Assembly (NCBI GenBank): GCA_001801665.1
Contig: MGYH01000019.1
Coordinates: 13,845-46,795, forward strand
DNA: 32,951 nt
Direction of reading: 5' to 3'
DNA from: Gammaproteobacteria bacterium RIFCSPHIGHO2_12_FULL_45_12
GTDB taxonomy: Bacteria > Pseudomonadota > Gammaproteobacteria > DSM-16500
The translations under genes were made by a program, and so were the position numbers. Each line of letters begins with the position of its first letter. Within the stretch, counting starts at the first letter, position 1. Positions 24,567 through 32,951 of the stretch are shown here, piece by piece. Below the pieces are notes generated by a model that saw only the letters and a list, made by a program, of their open reading frames with translations, was not told the DNA's origin and searched no databases.

Positions 24567-27199
24567 CTAAATCATCATTATCTTCTTATGACCTTTTATT
24601 TCAGCAATTTGATTCTCATACCACCTTATTGACACCCAACCGACGATTATCCGCCTATTTGCATCAGGTGTTTAAGGATCGTCAACGTGAACAGCCGTCT
24701 TCTTGCTGGTCGACACCTGATATTTTGCCGCTCACTAGCTGGCTTGAGCGATTATGGCAACAGTCTGTTTGCCAGACATTTAAACCTGCCCCCACCTTAC
24801 TCAGCGCGTCTCAAACGGACACGGTGTGGGAAACCATTTTAAAGCACGACAAGGAAAATGAAGCCTTGTTGCAATTATCTGAAACGGCCGACATGGCACA
24901 ATCCGCCTGGCGCCTCATCAAGGAATGGCAGCTTAATTTTAAAGATGCTAGCTTTTTAACGACACCTGACACAGCCGCTATGCAGCGCTGGGCAACCCAT
25001 TTCACCCAAACATGCCATGAAAAACAATGGCTGGATGCTGCCTGCTTGCCAGAGAGGCTGGCTGAAAAAATGTTATCTGGCGACATCCATCTACCTGAAA
25101 AAATTTTACTAACCGGCTTTACTGAGTTACCCCCGCAACATCAACAACTATTTTCACGTTGCCGCGAAATGGGTACCACGGTGACATCTGTCAATCAGAC
25201 GCTGCCTCATTCAAACCATCGCCGCCTCAATCTGGCGGATCAGGAAAGCGAAATACTGACCTTAGCACGCTGGGCAAAGGCCACCTTAACCCAGCATCCA
25301 GAGGCTTCCATTGGCTGCGTCATTCAAACACTGGACAAGACCCGTGATCGTGTCTGGCAAATTTTTTCTGAGGTCTTTGAGACGACAGACAGCCGCTTAT
25401 TTAATATGACAGCTGGAAAAAGTTTGTCGCGTTACCCCCTCATTCATACCGCCCTGGTATTATTGAATTTACATCAACGCAGTCTGTCCACTCAGACAGT
25501 GAGCTATCTGCTGTCGTCTCCCTTTATAGGTGAGGCTGAACAGGAACAGATGGCGCGCAGCATGCTGGATCACCATATTAGAAAAACCAATATTAACCAA
25601 ATTGATTTATCTGAACCAAACGATGCCATCAAAACGTATTGTCCCAAACTGGCAAAACGCCTTCAGGACTTTTTTATTTGTCTTCATCAGACAGACAGCT
25701 TGCAATCCTTTCAAGCGTGGGCGAAAACCTTTCATGATTGTTTAACCTTGCTGGGCTTTCCTGGTGAGAGAAGCTTAAACAGTGCTGAATATCAAACCGT
25801 AGAGCAATGGTTGACACTTTTGAATGAACTGATGACGCTTGATCATGTCGCAGGTGCCGTCAATTTCAAGCAAGCACTGCATCATCTAAATAAGCTTGCC
25901 GCAAAGCGCAGCTTTCAACCCAAAACACCCGATGCGCCGGTACAAGTGCTTGGTTTGCTTGAAGCCGCCGCGCTCCCTTTTGACTATTTATGGGTAACCG
26001 GCATGGACGACATGAGTTGGCCTGAACAAGCCAGACCCAACCCTTTTATTCCCAAACGATTACAGCGTGACTTAAATATGCCGCATGGAAGCGCTGAACG
26101 TGAGCTCGCATTTTGCCAACAACTGACCGCCCAATTTAAACAAAGCGCACCCCATGTTATTTTTAGCCACACTGATAAACAGGATGAACTGGCGCTTGAA
26201 GCGAGTGCCCTTATCCTTGACCTGCCAACACAACGTTTAATGGATTTGGCACTGCCTCCCTTTCAATCGATTAACGATATCGTGTATGACAGCAAACAAC
26301 TTGAATCTTTACTCGATAACACTGTTCCTATCTCGGTCACCGACAGCAAGACACCAGGCGGCGTTAACCTTCTGAAACTACAAGCTCTGTGCCCTTTCAA
26401 AGCCTTTGCGGAATCGCGTTTACACGCAAAAGCCCTTCACGCCCCACTGCCTGGCTTAAGACCTAAAGATCGTGGCAATACGCTTCATAAATGCCTGGAA
26501 CTGCTTTGGAATACCTTACAAGACCAGGCCACATTGCTTCAGATGGAAGATGAAACGTTAAACCAGTTAATTGAACGCTGTATCCTGAACGCGCTGGCTG
26601 AAGAAACACCGCCGCATCACTTGAACACTCACTATTTAATGCTGGAAAAATCGCGGCTGCATCAGCTCCTCTCGCGCTGGCTCGCGCTTGAAAAAAAGCG
26701 GCCCGCCTTTAAAGTGCTGGCCAATGAAGCCGCCATACAATATACACTGGGTCACTTAACCTTATCCGTTAAAATTGACCGAATAGATGAAATTGACTCA
26801 GGAAAAAAACTGATTATCGATTATAAGTCAGGAAAAAATAATCAGCTTCATCACTGGTTTGGCGCAAGACCTGAAGAACCACAACTGCCTTTTTATGCTT
26901 TAACCGATACTCATCAGGTGGCAGGCATCACCTACGCACAAGTTCATACGGCTAATTGCGTCTTTAAAGGTATCAGCCAAGAAACACTCGACATTGACGG
27001 CATCAAGCCTTTGAGTGACGTGAACATGGCTGAATCACTTAGCTGGCCAGAACAATTAACGGCGTGGAAAACCGTACTCACCCACTTAAGCGATCAAATT
27101 TATCAAGGTGTGGCGGATGTTGATCCCAAAGACCCGGGACAAACTTGCACGCATTGCCATTTAAAATCACTCTGTCGAATTAATGAAGCCTTCCCATGA
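24563..27199 (+). CDS. AddB-like PD-(D/E)XK nuclease of a helicase-nuclease repair pair
   Basis: An 878-residue protein with an AddB-like layout: an inactivated helicase-like N-terminal part (TTLLTPNRRLSAYLHQVF takes the place of a Walker A loop, with no GxGKT) and a C-terminal RecB-type nuclease. Nuclease residues seen are D739 in VKIDRIDEI and D753-Y754-K755 in LIIDYKSGK. C610 (LQALCPFKAF) together with C862, C865 and C871 (CTHCHLKSLC) fits the four-cysteine Fe-S staple of AddB nucleases. The frame is open back to 24470, but that segment is low in conserved features. I use the ATG at 24563, with AAGG upstream. It overlaps the helicase start by ATGA. The likely job is double-strand-break end processing with its partner. 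Confidence 0.88.
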   Translation: MTKSSLSSYDLLFQQFDSHTTLLTPNRRLSAYLHQVFKDRQREQPSSCWSTPDILPLTSWLERLWQQSVCQTFKPAPTLLSASQTDTVWETILKHDKENEALLQLSETADMAQSAWRLIKEWQLNFKDASFLTTPDTAAMQRWATHFTQTCHEKQWLDAACLPERLAEKMLSGDIHLPEKILLTGFTELPPQHQQLFSRCREMGTTVTSVNQTLPHSNHRRLNLADQESEILTLARWAKATLTQHPEASIGCVIQTLDKTRDRVWQIFSEVFETTDSRLFNMTAGKSLSRYPLIHTALVLLNLHQRSLSTQTVSYLLSSPFIGEAEQEQMARSMLDHHIRKTNINQIDLSEPNDAIKTYCPKLAKRLQDFFICLHQTDSLQSFQAWAKTFHDCLTLLGFPGERSLNSAEYQTVEQWLTLLNELMTLDHVAGAVNFKQALHHLNKLAAKRSFQPKTPDAPVQVLGLLEAAALPFDYLWVTGMDDMSWPEQARPNPFIPKRLQRDLNMPHGSAERELAFCQQLTAQFKQSAPHVIFSHTDKQDELALEASALILDLPTQRLMDLALPPFQSINDIVYDSKQLESLLDNTVPISVTDSKTPGGVNLLKLQALCPFKAFAESRLHAKALHAPLPGLRPKDRGNTLHKCLELLWNTLQDQATLLQMEDETLNQLIERCILNALAEETPPHHLNTHYLMLEKSRLHQLLSRWLALEKKRPAFKVLANEAAIQYTLGHLTLSVKIDRIDEIDSGKKLIIDYKSGKNNQLHHWFGARPEEPQLPFYALTDTHQVAGITYAQVHTANCVFKGISQETLDIDGIKPLSDVNMAESLSWPEQLTAWKTVLTHLSDQIYQGVADVDPKDPGQTCTHCHLKSLCRINEAFP

Positions 27200-30100
27200 C
27201 AATTGACTTATTACAAGAAGATACCAGACAGCGCCAACAAGCCCTTGACCCCAGCCAATCATTTATTGTGCAGGCTCCCGCCGGTTCGGGAAAAACGGAG
27301 TTACTGATTCAGCGCTTACTTACCCTGTTAGCACACGTCAATCGGCCTGAGGAAATACTAGCGATCACCTTCACGAAAAAAGCCGCCAATGAAATGCGCG
27401 CCAGATTGTTAAAAGCGTTGAAGTCGGCCGCTTTTAACCCGGCACCTGAGTCAGCACATGCCAGACTAACCTGGTCATTAGCGAGAAATGTTTTATCCCG
27501 CGACCAGCAATTAAACTGGCAACTACTGCAAAATCCCAACCAGTTACGGATACAAACCATTGATTCACTGTGTTCCTTTTTAACCAGACAATTACCCATG
27601 CTATCGCATTTTGGGTCTCAACCAGACATTCAAAATAATGCGCTCAGTTTATATCGGGAAGCCGTACAAGAAGTGCTAACGCATCTGGAAGAAGGTCTTG
27701 CCTGGTCAAGTGCCATTGCACAATTACTCCTTCATCTGGACAATGATCTAAATAAATTGCATGACTTACTCATTCATCTGTTAGCGAAACGCGATCAATG
27801 GCTGGCATTTATTCAACTTGACACCCATGACGTGACCATACGCAAACAGCTTGAACACCATTTATGTTTGGTCATTGAGGATAGCTTAAACAGCTTGAAA
27901 GACCCGTTCCCAAAGTCACTTGAAACAGAAATCATGTCTCTCGCGCGTTATGCGGCAGCCAATTTAAAGCATCAAGGAATAGATTCCGCGATTTGTCGCC
28001 TTGAAAACAACCCTACCTTGCCAGACACACGCGCAAGCGATAAACCGGCCTGGCTTGGCCTCGCGCAGTTACTGTTAACCCATGAAGGTCAATGGCGAAA
28101 AACGTTTGATAAACGCACCGGATTTCCTGCGCCTTCACAAAGTCAGAACCCCGAGGAAAAATCCTTGTTTTCGGCCTATAAAACACGTGCCATGGCACTC
28201 ATGTCAACCTTAAGAGAGCATGAAGCAATCAGGCATCATCTGGCTGCCATACCCACCTTGCCTCATTCACGCTACGATGATGAGCAATGGGAAATTTTAA
28301 AAGCCTTATTACACTTATTAAAAATTGTCGCCGCACAGTTGCGCGTCAGCTTTCAGCAACATGGGAAAATTGATTACATTGAAAATGCAACGGGTGCGCG
28401 ACTTGCCTTGGGAGATGAAGCCTCGCCAACCGATTTGGCTTTATCGCTGGATTATCAAATCAAGCATATTTTAATTGATGAGTTCCAGGACACCTCCTTC
28501 ACACAGTATCAGTTAATCGAAAAACTCATGACTGGCTGGGAACCACAGGATGGCCGCACCCTTTTTATTGTTGGCGACCCCATGCAGTCCATTTATCGTT
28601 TTAGAGAAGCGGAGGTGGGCCTGTTTCTTCGAATGCGACATGAAGGGATTGGGCAAGTGTCATTAACACCTTTAACATTATCTGTGAATTTTCGTTCAAC
28701 AGCCAAGCTTGTCAATTGGAATAATACCCATTTTTCCCAATTATTTCCTGCCTTTAATGATATGGCAACCGGCGCTGTCTCCTATAGCGCAAGCGTTGCG
28801 AATGCGACAGAAAAACAACTAGATGCCACCGTTGACATTAAGGCGTTTCAGGAAGATGACCATGAAGGTCAAGCCGATTACATTTTAAAAATAATTCTTG
28901 CGACTAAAAAATCCTTTCCTGACGATAAAATTGCTATCCTAGTGAGATCTCGTTCACATTTAGAAAGACTTGTTCCTGTCCTAAAAAAAGCAACCATACC
29001 GTATCGTGCGGTTAATATTGATCCGCTTGCTTCGAGACAATGCATTCAGGATTTACTGGCCTTAACCGCTGCATTACTGCGCCCTGCTGATCGAGTGGCT
29101 TGGCTTGCCATCTTACGCGCACCCTGGTGCGGCCTGACTTTAAGCGACTTGCACACCTTAGCCCATCCACATCAGGGCAAGATAATTTTTGAGTTGATTC
29201 AAAAAAAGGACTTGCAGTCACGCCTAAGCCTGCAAGGCTTAAAACGCCTAAAACGTTTTATTGGCATCATTAAATCCCAACTCGCTCAACGGGAAAGGGT
29301 GGCCTTACGTGAGTGGATTGAAAGCACGTGGCAACAATTAGGCGGGCCTGCCTGCCTCAGGGAGAACACGGAATTAGAGGATACAAATGCCTACTTTAAA
29401 TTACTCGCCGAGTTTACAGAGGACGACCTCAGTTTAAACCTTGACCGATTAAATGAAAAAATTGAAACTTTATATGCCGATACACCGGGCGAAGATGACT
29501 CATTACAAATCATGACCATCCACACCGCCAAAGGGCTTGAGTTTGATACGGTTATTTTACCTCACCTAGAACGCAAAATACCTCACAATGACAATGCCTT
29601 GTTATTATGGATGGACAGGCCACTTGCTAATGATCGCAACGCATTATTGTTGGCACCCATTAGCGGCACCGGAGAAGCAACGGATCCCATCTACCACTAC
29701 ATTGCCAAACAACAACAACTTAAACTGGGATATGAGACTGACCGATTGCTTTACGTTGCAACGACACGCGCCAAAAAACGCTTACATTTATTATTCAATC
29801 AAACAGCAAGCACCTCAGGCAGTTTATTGAAAAATCTGCTGCCCTGTCTCACACCCGCCTTACCTGGCAATGAACCTTTTTATCAACCTGATGTGTCTCA
29901 ACCCGCACCCAAAATATTACGAAAATTACACAGGCTGTGTGACGAATGGAAGCATCCACGCTCACATGTTGCATCACCGCCCATGGTGACTCACCCGCCT
30001 GCTAATGGATTTTCATTATTAATGCCAACCGCTCAATACACAGGCGTGGTGATCCATCAAATTTTACAGCGCATCAGTGAGTCAGGCTGCGCATGGTGGC

Positions 30101-30531
30101 AAACTGAAAGCGATGAAGCAAAAACACACTATATTCGTCAGCTTTTCATGTTGCTGCGCTTACCCGCCAACGCCCTGCCAACGGCCATCCATAAAACTAA
30201 AACCTGCATCCACAACACGCTGCAAGACAAACGAGGGCAATGGATATTGCATCCGCATCAGGATGCGCATTCGGAATTAGCACTAAGCGCCTGTATCAAT
30301 GGTAAAACTGAAAACATCATATTGGACAGAACATTTATTGATGAAGAGAATAGACGCTGGATAATTGATTATAAAACAAGAGACGCGGAAGAGGATCATT
30401 TTGCCCTTTACCAATCTCAAATGAGAAAATATCAGGAAGTCATGCGCTTACGGGAAGATCGGGAAATCCGGCTGGCACTTTATTTCCCTGCCATCCCGCT
30501 CTGGAAGGAGCTAGAGTCTGCCATCCATTAA
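27196..30531 (+). CDS. AddA-like UvrD/Rep helicase with C-terminal nuclease
   Basis: A 1111-residue SF1A helicase-nuclease. Walker A is QAPAGSGKT with K33-T34. Motif Ia region is AITFTKKAANEMRARLLKAL, Walker B DEFQD is at 428-432, motif III/IV is GDPMQSIYRFREAEV, and motif V/VI are MTIHTAKGLEFDTVILPHLE and LLYVATTRAKKRLHLL. The C-terminus carries a RecB-family nuclease with IIDYKTRD (D1058, K1060) and a final QMRKYQEVMR helix. With the AddB-like partner upstream it would form a two-nuclease AddAB-type machine for resecting DNA ends. It lies in the mfd operon. A RecBCD identity is less likely because no recC- or recD-like gene is present here. Confidence 0.93.
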   Translation: MTIDLLQEDTRQRQQALDPSQSFIVQAPAGSGKTELLIQRLLTLLAHVNRPEEILAITFTKKAANEMRARLLKALKSAAFNPAPESAHARLTWSLARNVLSRDQQLNWQLLQNPNQLRIQTIDSLCSFLTRQLPMLSHFGSQPDIQNNALSLYREAVQEVLTHLEEGLAWSSAIAQLLLHLDNDLNKLHDLLIHLLAKRDQWLAFIQLDTHDVTIRKQLEHHLCLVIEDSLNSLKDPFPKSLETEIMSLARYAAANLKHQGIDSAICRLENNPTLPDTRASDKPAWLGLAQLLLTHEGQWRKTFDKRTGFPAPSQSQNPEEKSLFSAYKTRAMALMSTLREHEAIRHHLAAIPTLPHSRYDDEQWEILKALLHLLKIVAAQLRVSFQQHGKIDYIENATGARLALGDEASPTDLALSLDYQIKHILIDEFQDTSFTQYQLIEKLMTGWEPQDGRTLFIVGDPMQSIYRFREAEVGLFLRMRHEGIGQVSLTPLTLSVNFRSTAKLVNWNNTHFSQLFPAFNDMATGAVSYSASVANATEKQLDATVDIKAFQEDDHEGQADYILKIILATKKSFPDDKIAILVRSRSHLERLVPVLKKATIPYRAVNIDPLASRQCIQDLLALTAALLRPADRVAWLAILRAPWCGLTLSDLHTLAHPHQGKIIFELIQKKDLQSRLSLQGLKRLKRFIGIIKSQLAQRERVALREWIESTWQQLGGPACLRENTELEDTNAYFKLLAEFTEDDLSLNLDRLNEKIETLYADTPGEDDSLQIMTIHTAKGLEFDTVILPHLERKIPHNDNALLLWMDRPLANDRNALLLAPISGTGEATDPIYHYIAKQQQLKLGYETDRLLYVATTRAKKRLHLLFNQTASTSGSLLKNLLPCLTPALPGNEPFYQPDVSQPAPKILRKLHRLCDEWKHPRSHVASPPMVTHPPANGFSLLMPTAQYTGVVIHQILQRISESGCAWWQTESDEAKTHYIRQLFMLLRLPANALPTAIHKTKTCIHNTLQDKRGQWILHPHQDAHSELALSACINGKTENIILDRTFIDEENRRWIIDYKTRDAEEDHFALYQSQMRKYQEVMRLREDREIRLALYFPAIPLWKELESAIH

Positions 30532-30538
30532 TACCCTT

Positions 30539-30703
30539 GTCATCCTGAGCATTTCACTGTTGTCATCCTGAGCGAAGCGAAGGATCTCCTCGTGAAATGT
30601 CAGCAACCCCTAAAGCAAAGTCAAAGCCTAGGTTGCTTCGTCGTAAAAAGCACTCCTCGCAATGACAAGCTAACTCGCAATGACGAACACATGTCAGGAT
30701 GAC
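30539..30703. repeat. composite of two nested palindromic repeat families
   Basis: GTCATCCTGAGC occurs at 30539-30550 and again at 30562-30573, and the inverse TCAGGATGAC closes the block at 30694-30703. ATTTCAC (30551-30557) pairs with GTGAAAT (30592-30598). Inside lies GGTTGCTTCGTCG...CTCCTCGCAATGAC (30631-30665), one arm of the same family as the element at 14159-14200, and a further CTCGCAATGACG at 30674-30685. The block fills most of the 277-base gap between the convergent helicase gene and the 167-residue ORF. No gene is seen in it. Confidence 0.75.
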
Positions 30704-30808
30704 AGCGTATGCCTGTGCCTGCGCGGGCATGTCAGCGTTGTTCTATGCTCTTACGTCTGGCATGTGTGACTTTATGCATGCCTGCTGTATAATGACGCCC
30801 TCACTATA

Positions 30809-31312
30809 CTACCGTGTCGCTGGTGCCGAGCGTTCATCGATGTTTTTTGCCAGCACATGCAGCCGGGCTATGGCTTGCTCTGTGGTGGTTTGTTTGCGAT
30901 ACCAAAAGCTTAGTCGACTGAGTTGCGTTTTAATTAATATTTCATTCGATTGATTAGAGGCGGGACTTTGTGACTGCAGCCAGCGCTGAATCGTTTCGGT
31001 TAATAACGTGTCGCCTGCGTTGACAATCGCGACGCGTAACGCCAATAGCGCATCATATTTTTCCTGCCCACTTTTATAAAAAATCGTGCTTCTATCGCTA
31101 ATTCGATATCTCTCTTGGTCAATCAGGGTCAGCAGTGGCGCTAGTTTATTTATTGATTCCTGTTCAGGTGGATCATCTGAATAACAAAGCACTTCTTTTA
31201 AGTATTTGGCCACACCTTCTTTCGCTACTTCGCCACGTGGTGCGTAAGTATCATCAGGAATACAAGGAAACGCGGGAATGACTGCAGTTAGCTTAAGGTT
31301 CGGGTATAGCAT
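30809..31312 (-). CDS. ORF of 167 residues overlapping the kinase gene; possible frameshifted C-terminus
   Basis: No family is recognised. The product is largely helical (EVAKEGVAKYLKEVLCYSDD, KYDALLALRVAIVNAGDTLL), with no membrane segment or signal peptide. It begins inside the last 25 bases of the kinase gene in another frame, and its ATG at 31312 has no ribosome-binding site. Either it is translated by coupling across that overlap, or it is the original C-terminal domain of the kinase protein displaced by a small frameshift near 31288-31312. If the latter, the intact protein would be about 630 residues. The feature ends at TAG, followed by the repeat block. Confidence 0.55.
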   Translation of the reverse strand: MLYPNLKLTAVIPAFPCIPDDTYAPRGEVAKEGVAKYLKEVLCYSDDPPEQESINKLAPLLTLIDQERYRISDRSTIFYKSGQEKYDALLALRVAIVNAGDTLLTETIQRWLQSQSPASNQSNEILIKTQLSRLSFWYRKQTTTEQAIARLHVLAKNIDERSAPATR

Positions 31313-32712
31313 GGTAACGGGTGATTTCTTATTGCGGCAGGTGATGGCAACATCGGGTTTTGGGCGAAGATGCCAAACTTTTTAAGGGGATTTCTTATTT
31401 CGTCATCCAAAAGATCCCGCTCCTTTTCAGGAACGTTGACAGGAATGTCAGTTTTTTCTGAGCCTGATTCTAAAGGGATCTCGCGCTTCTTTTCGTCTGA
31501 TTCGACTGAAAGTCTACTCTCATCTGAGTTTAACTGGATGGCGAGCCGCTTAAATAAATCAATTGTTTCTAGAATGTGAGGACGATCCTTGGGATGAAAG
31601 CTGGTCATTTTTTTCAAATGATCTTTGATGGCTTGTCTTGCCATGACGACATCATCCTTTTTGCTCTCCATCGCATTTAAGTATGCATAAAAGCCGCCCT
31701 CCACTGCTACGTGCTGCAACAAGCTATCCGGGTCAAAGCACTTGTTTTTTACTATAAACTTATAAAAAAATTTGAGGACCTGACTATTCAGATCCTCGGT
31801 TTGAGTCAACAGATATTCATCAATATAAAACCAGGGATCAAGCAATAAGTTAACACATGACACCAGCAATACGCCTAACGAATAAATGTCTCTTTTAACG
31901 GATACTCTTCTAGTATTCACCGTAAAAAGTTCGGGTGGGGCATATCCTGCCGTACCAGAAGTAGTGTCCATGTCTCCCACTAACATCGCATTATCCACAT
32001 CAATGAAATTGACAATGGTTTCATCCTGACTAAAATCTATCAGCACATTTTCTGGCTGAATATCGCGATGAACGAGCCCGGTCAGATAAATTTGATCGTA
32101 ATAGGCTTCAATCAGTGGAATCAAAAGTTTATTTAAAACCGCTGCCGTGGTCGGCCGAGGATATTGCCGACTATAGTGCTCGAGCGCAGCGCGCATAGGT
32201 TGTCCGGGCATTTTTTTCATCACGGAATAACTCTTTTCATGCTCTCCCCTTTTTACGCCAATGGGTGCCTCCATCTGCAAATGTTTGAATCGATTGATTC
32301 GTTCAAATTCTTCCTCCGCCAGTTTATGGCAATATGGACCGCATGCCTCTTTGTTCGCCTGATGGCTACGATTTGGATTTCTGACTTTTAATGCCTTCCC
32401 TCCCTCAAATTGATACTCAACCTTGCCATCTGCGCCTACCTCAATGCTTGCAATAATTTCTCTAATCCGATTAAACGAACCTTCGCCAAGTATATGCTCT
32501 GGCGCATTTGAAATAACATAAAATAGTGTCTTGTCTGGCCGTTCTGATTTAATCAGGTTTTTTGTAAAATGCAGTCTATCCCCCTGATGAGTATAATCGC
32601 ATTTTTTCCTGATAAACCGGCGCGGTGTCTTCGCCAGAAAATCGCCCATCTTTTTTTTGGTTTCCTCTGTTAATGATTCCAATTCATTTGGATTAATTTC
32701 AATAGTTGCCAT
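31288..32712 (-). CDS. eukaryotic-like protein kinase, candidate secreted effector
   Basis: A 474-residue protein with a complete Hanks-type kinase domain: glycine loop GEGSF (76-80), the ATP-anchoring lysine K109 in GKALKV, an acidic alpha-C segment EEEFERI (about 133-138), the catalytic loop HRDIQPENVLID (D217, N222), the metal-binding aspartate D238 in IDVDNA (DFG replaced by DVD), the activation segment end GTAGYAPPEL and D275 in VKRDIYSLGV. The lysine normally two residues after the catalytic Asp is glutamine (Q219). There is no transmembrane segment or PASTA domain, unlike housekeeping PknB kinases. The C-terminal 70 residues are charged and probably disordered. GAGG lies six bases before the ATG. 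It follows a short-chain dehydrogenase gene by 27 bases. Secretion is inferred from type, not seen. Confidence 0.88.
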   Translation of the reverse strand: MATIEINPNELESLTEETKKKMGDFLAKTPRRFIRKKCDYTHQGDRLHFTKNLIKSERPDKTLFYVISNAPEHILGEGSFNRIREIIASIEVGADGKVEYQFEGGKALKVRNPNRSHQANKEACGPYCHKLAEEEFERINRFKHLQMEAPIGVKRGEHEKSYSVMKKMPGQPMRAALEHYSRQYPRPTTAAVLNKLLIPLIEAYYDQIYLTGLVHRDIQPENVLIDFSQDETIVNFIDVDNAMLVGDMDTTSGTAGYAPPELFTVNTRRVSVKRDIYSLGVLLVSCVNLLLDPWFYIDEYLLTQTEDLNSQVLKFFYKFIVKNKCFDPDSLLQHVAVEGGFYAYLNAMESKKDDVVMARQAIKDHLKKMTSFHPKDRPHILETIDLFKRLAIQLNSDESRLSVESDEKKREIPLESGSEKTDIPVNVPEKERDLLDDEIRNPLKKFGIFAQNPMLPSPAAIRNHPLPCYTRTLS

Positions 32713-32739
32713 ACATCACCTCTTGAAGTTAGGACTATA

Positions 32740-32951
32740 TTAATCATCTACAAATATATCGGGATATAACGGTACCAACGCATGCATCGCATATTGACGA
32801 AAATTGGTCACACCGCGTTCTTTCAATAGAACTTCATCAATAAAAAAATGGCCGGTTACCTTGCGGCTATCGCTGGTTAAAATTTCATAGGCCGCATCGG
32901 CCACAATGGCGGGCTTGCGGCTCGCATGATAGATCACCTTGGGGAAATTGG
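32740..32951 (-). CDS. short-chain dehydrogenase, C-terminal end (cut by window edge)
   Basis: The last 70 codons of a gene entering from the right edge; the frame stays open through the edge. The sequence FPKVIYHASRKPAIVADAAY, then EILTSDSRKVTGHFFIDEVL and LKERGVTNFRQYAM, matches the C-terminus of SDR-family oxidoreductases of the HSDL2-like kind (RKPEIMADAAY...GNFFIDEEVL pattern). The NAD(P)-binding Rossmann part is outside the window. The substrate cannot be stated. It probably shares a transcript with the kinase gene downstream. Confidence 0.75.
   Translation of the reverse strand, partial: NFPKVIYHASRKPAIVADAAYEILTSDSRKVTGHFFIDEVLLKERGVTNFRQYAMHALVPLYPDIFVDD

Noticed and set aside
1..32951. 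CRISPR array or prophage
   Set aside because: No regularly spaced direct repeats, integrase or phage structural genes were seen. The repeats found are palindromic remnants.

Overview
The window is a stretch of bacterial chromosome, most likely from a gammaproteobacterium. The translation block thrS-infC-rpmI-rplT-pheS-pheT-ihfA-merR-tRNA-Pro is in the usual gammaproteobacterial order, and gyrA, uvrB, mfd and prpBCD are all of ordinary proteobacterial type. A eukaryotic-like protein kinase, a large coiled-coil protein with a C-terminal membrane hairpin, and several palindromic repeat remnants together suggest a host-associated lineage such as the Legionellales (Coxiella/Legionella relatives). 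That placement is inference from gene content and was not tested by any search.

Layout. 1-316 is the N-terminus of gyrA (minus), cut by the window edge. 317-550 holds the likely gyrA promoter and a 35-codon response-regulator remnant. 551-9888 is all on the minus strand. Read in its own direction it runs tRNA-Val(GAC), thrS, infC (AUU start), rpmI, rplT, pheS, pheT, ihfA, a MerR-family gene, tRNA-Pro(GGG), fadD. 9939-10190 is an IS200/IS605-type element reduced to its ends. uvrB (minus) and an aspartate aminotransferase (plus) are divergent. A small unknown gene, a palindromic repeat and tRNA-Asn(GTT) with a clear promoter lead into prpB-prpC-prpD, the methylcitrate cycle for propionyl-CoA. 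Convergent to prpD is a minus-strand operon: unknown 518-residue membrane/coiled-coil protein, glycerophosphodiester phosphodiesterase, CvpA. On the plus strand, mfd is followed by a short coupled ORF and an AddB-like/AddA-like helicase-nuclease pair, all tightly packed. The right end (minus) carries the tail of a short-chain dehydrogenase, the protein kinase, and an overlapping ORF that looks like the displaced C-terminus of the kinase protein.

Function. Three themes stand out. The first is the translation and synthetase supra-operon, with IF3 self-control through its AUU start. The second is DNA repair: uvrB, mfd and the AddAB-like pair, of which mfd and the pair appear to form one transcription unit. 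The third is lipid and propionate metabolism: fadD, prpBCD and the phosphodiesterase. The accessory material most worth a second look is the kinase with its broken or overlapping tail, the 518-residue protein, the tnpB-less IS605 relic with omegaRNA-like sequence, the coupled mini-ORF after mfd, and two nested palindromic repeat families.
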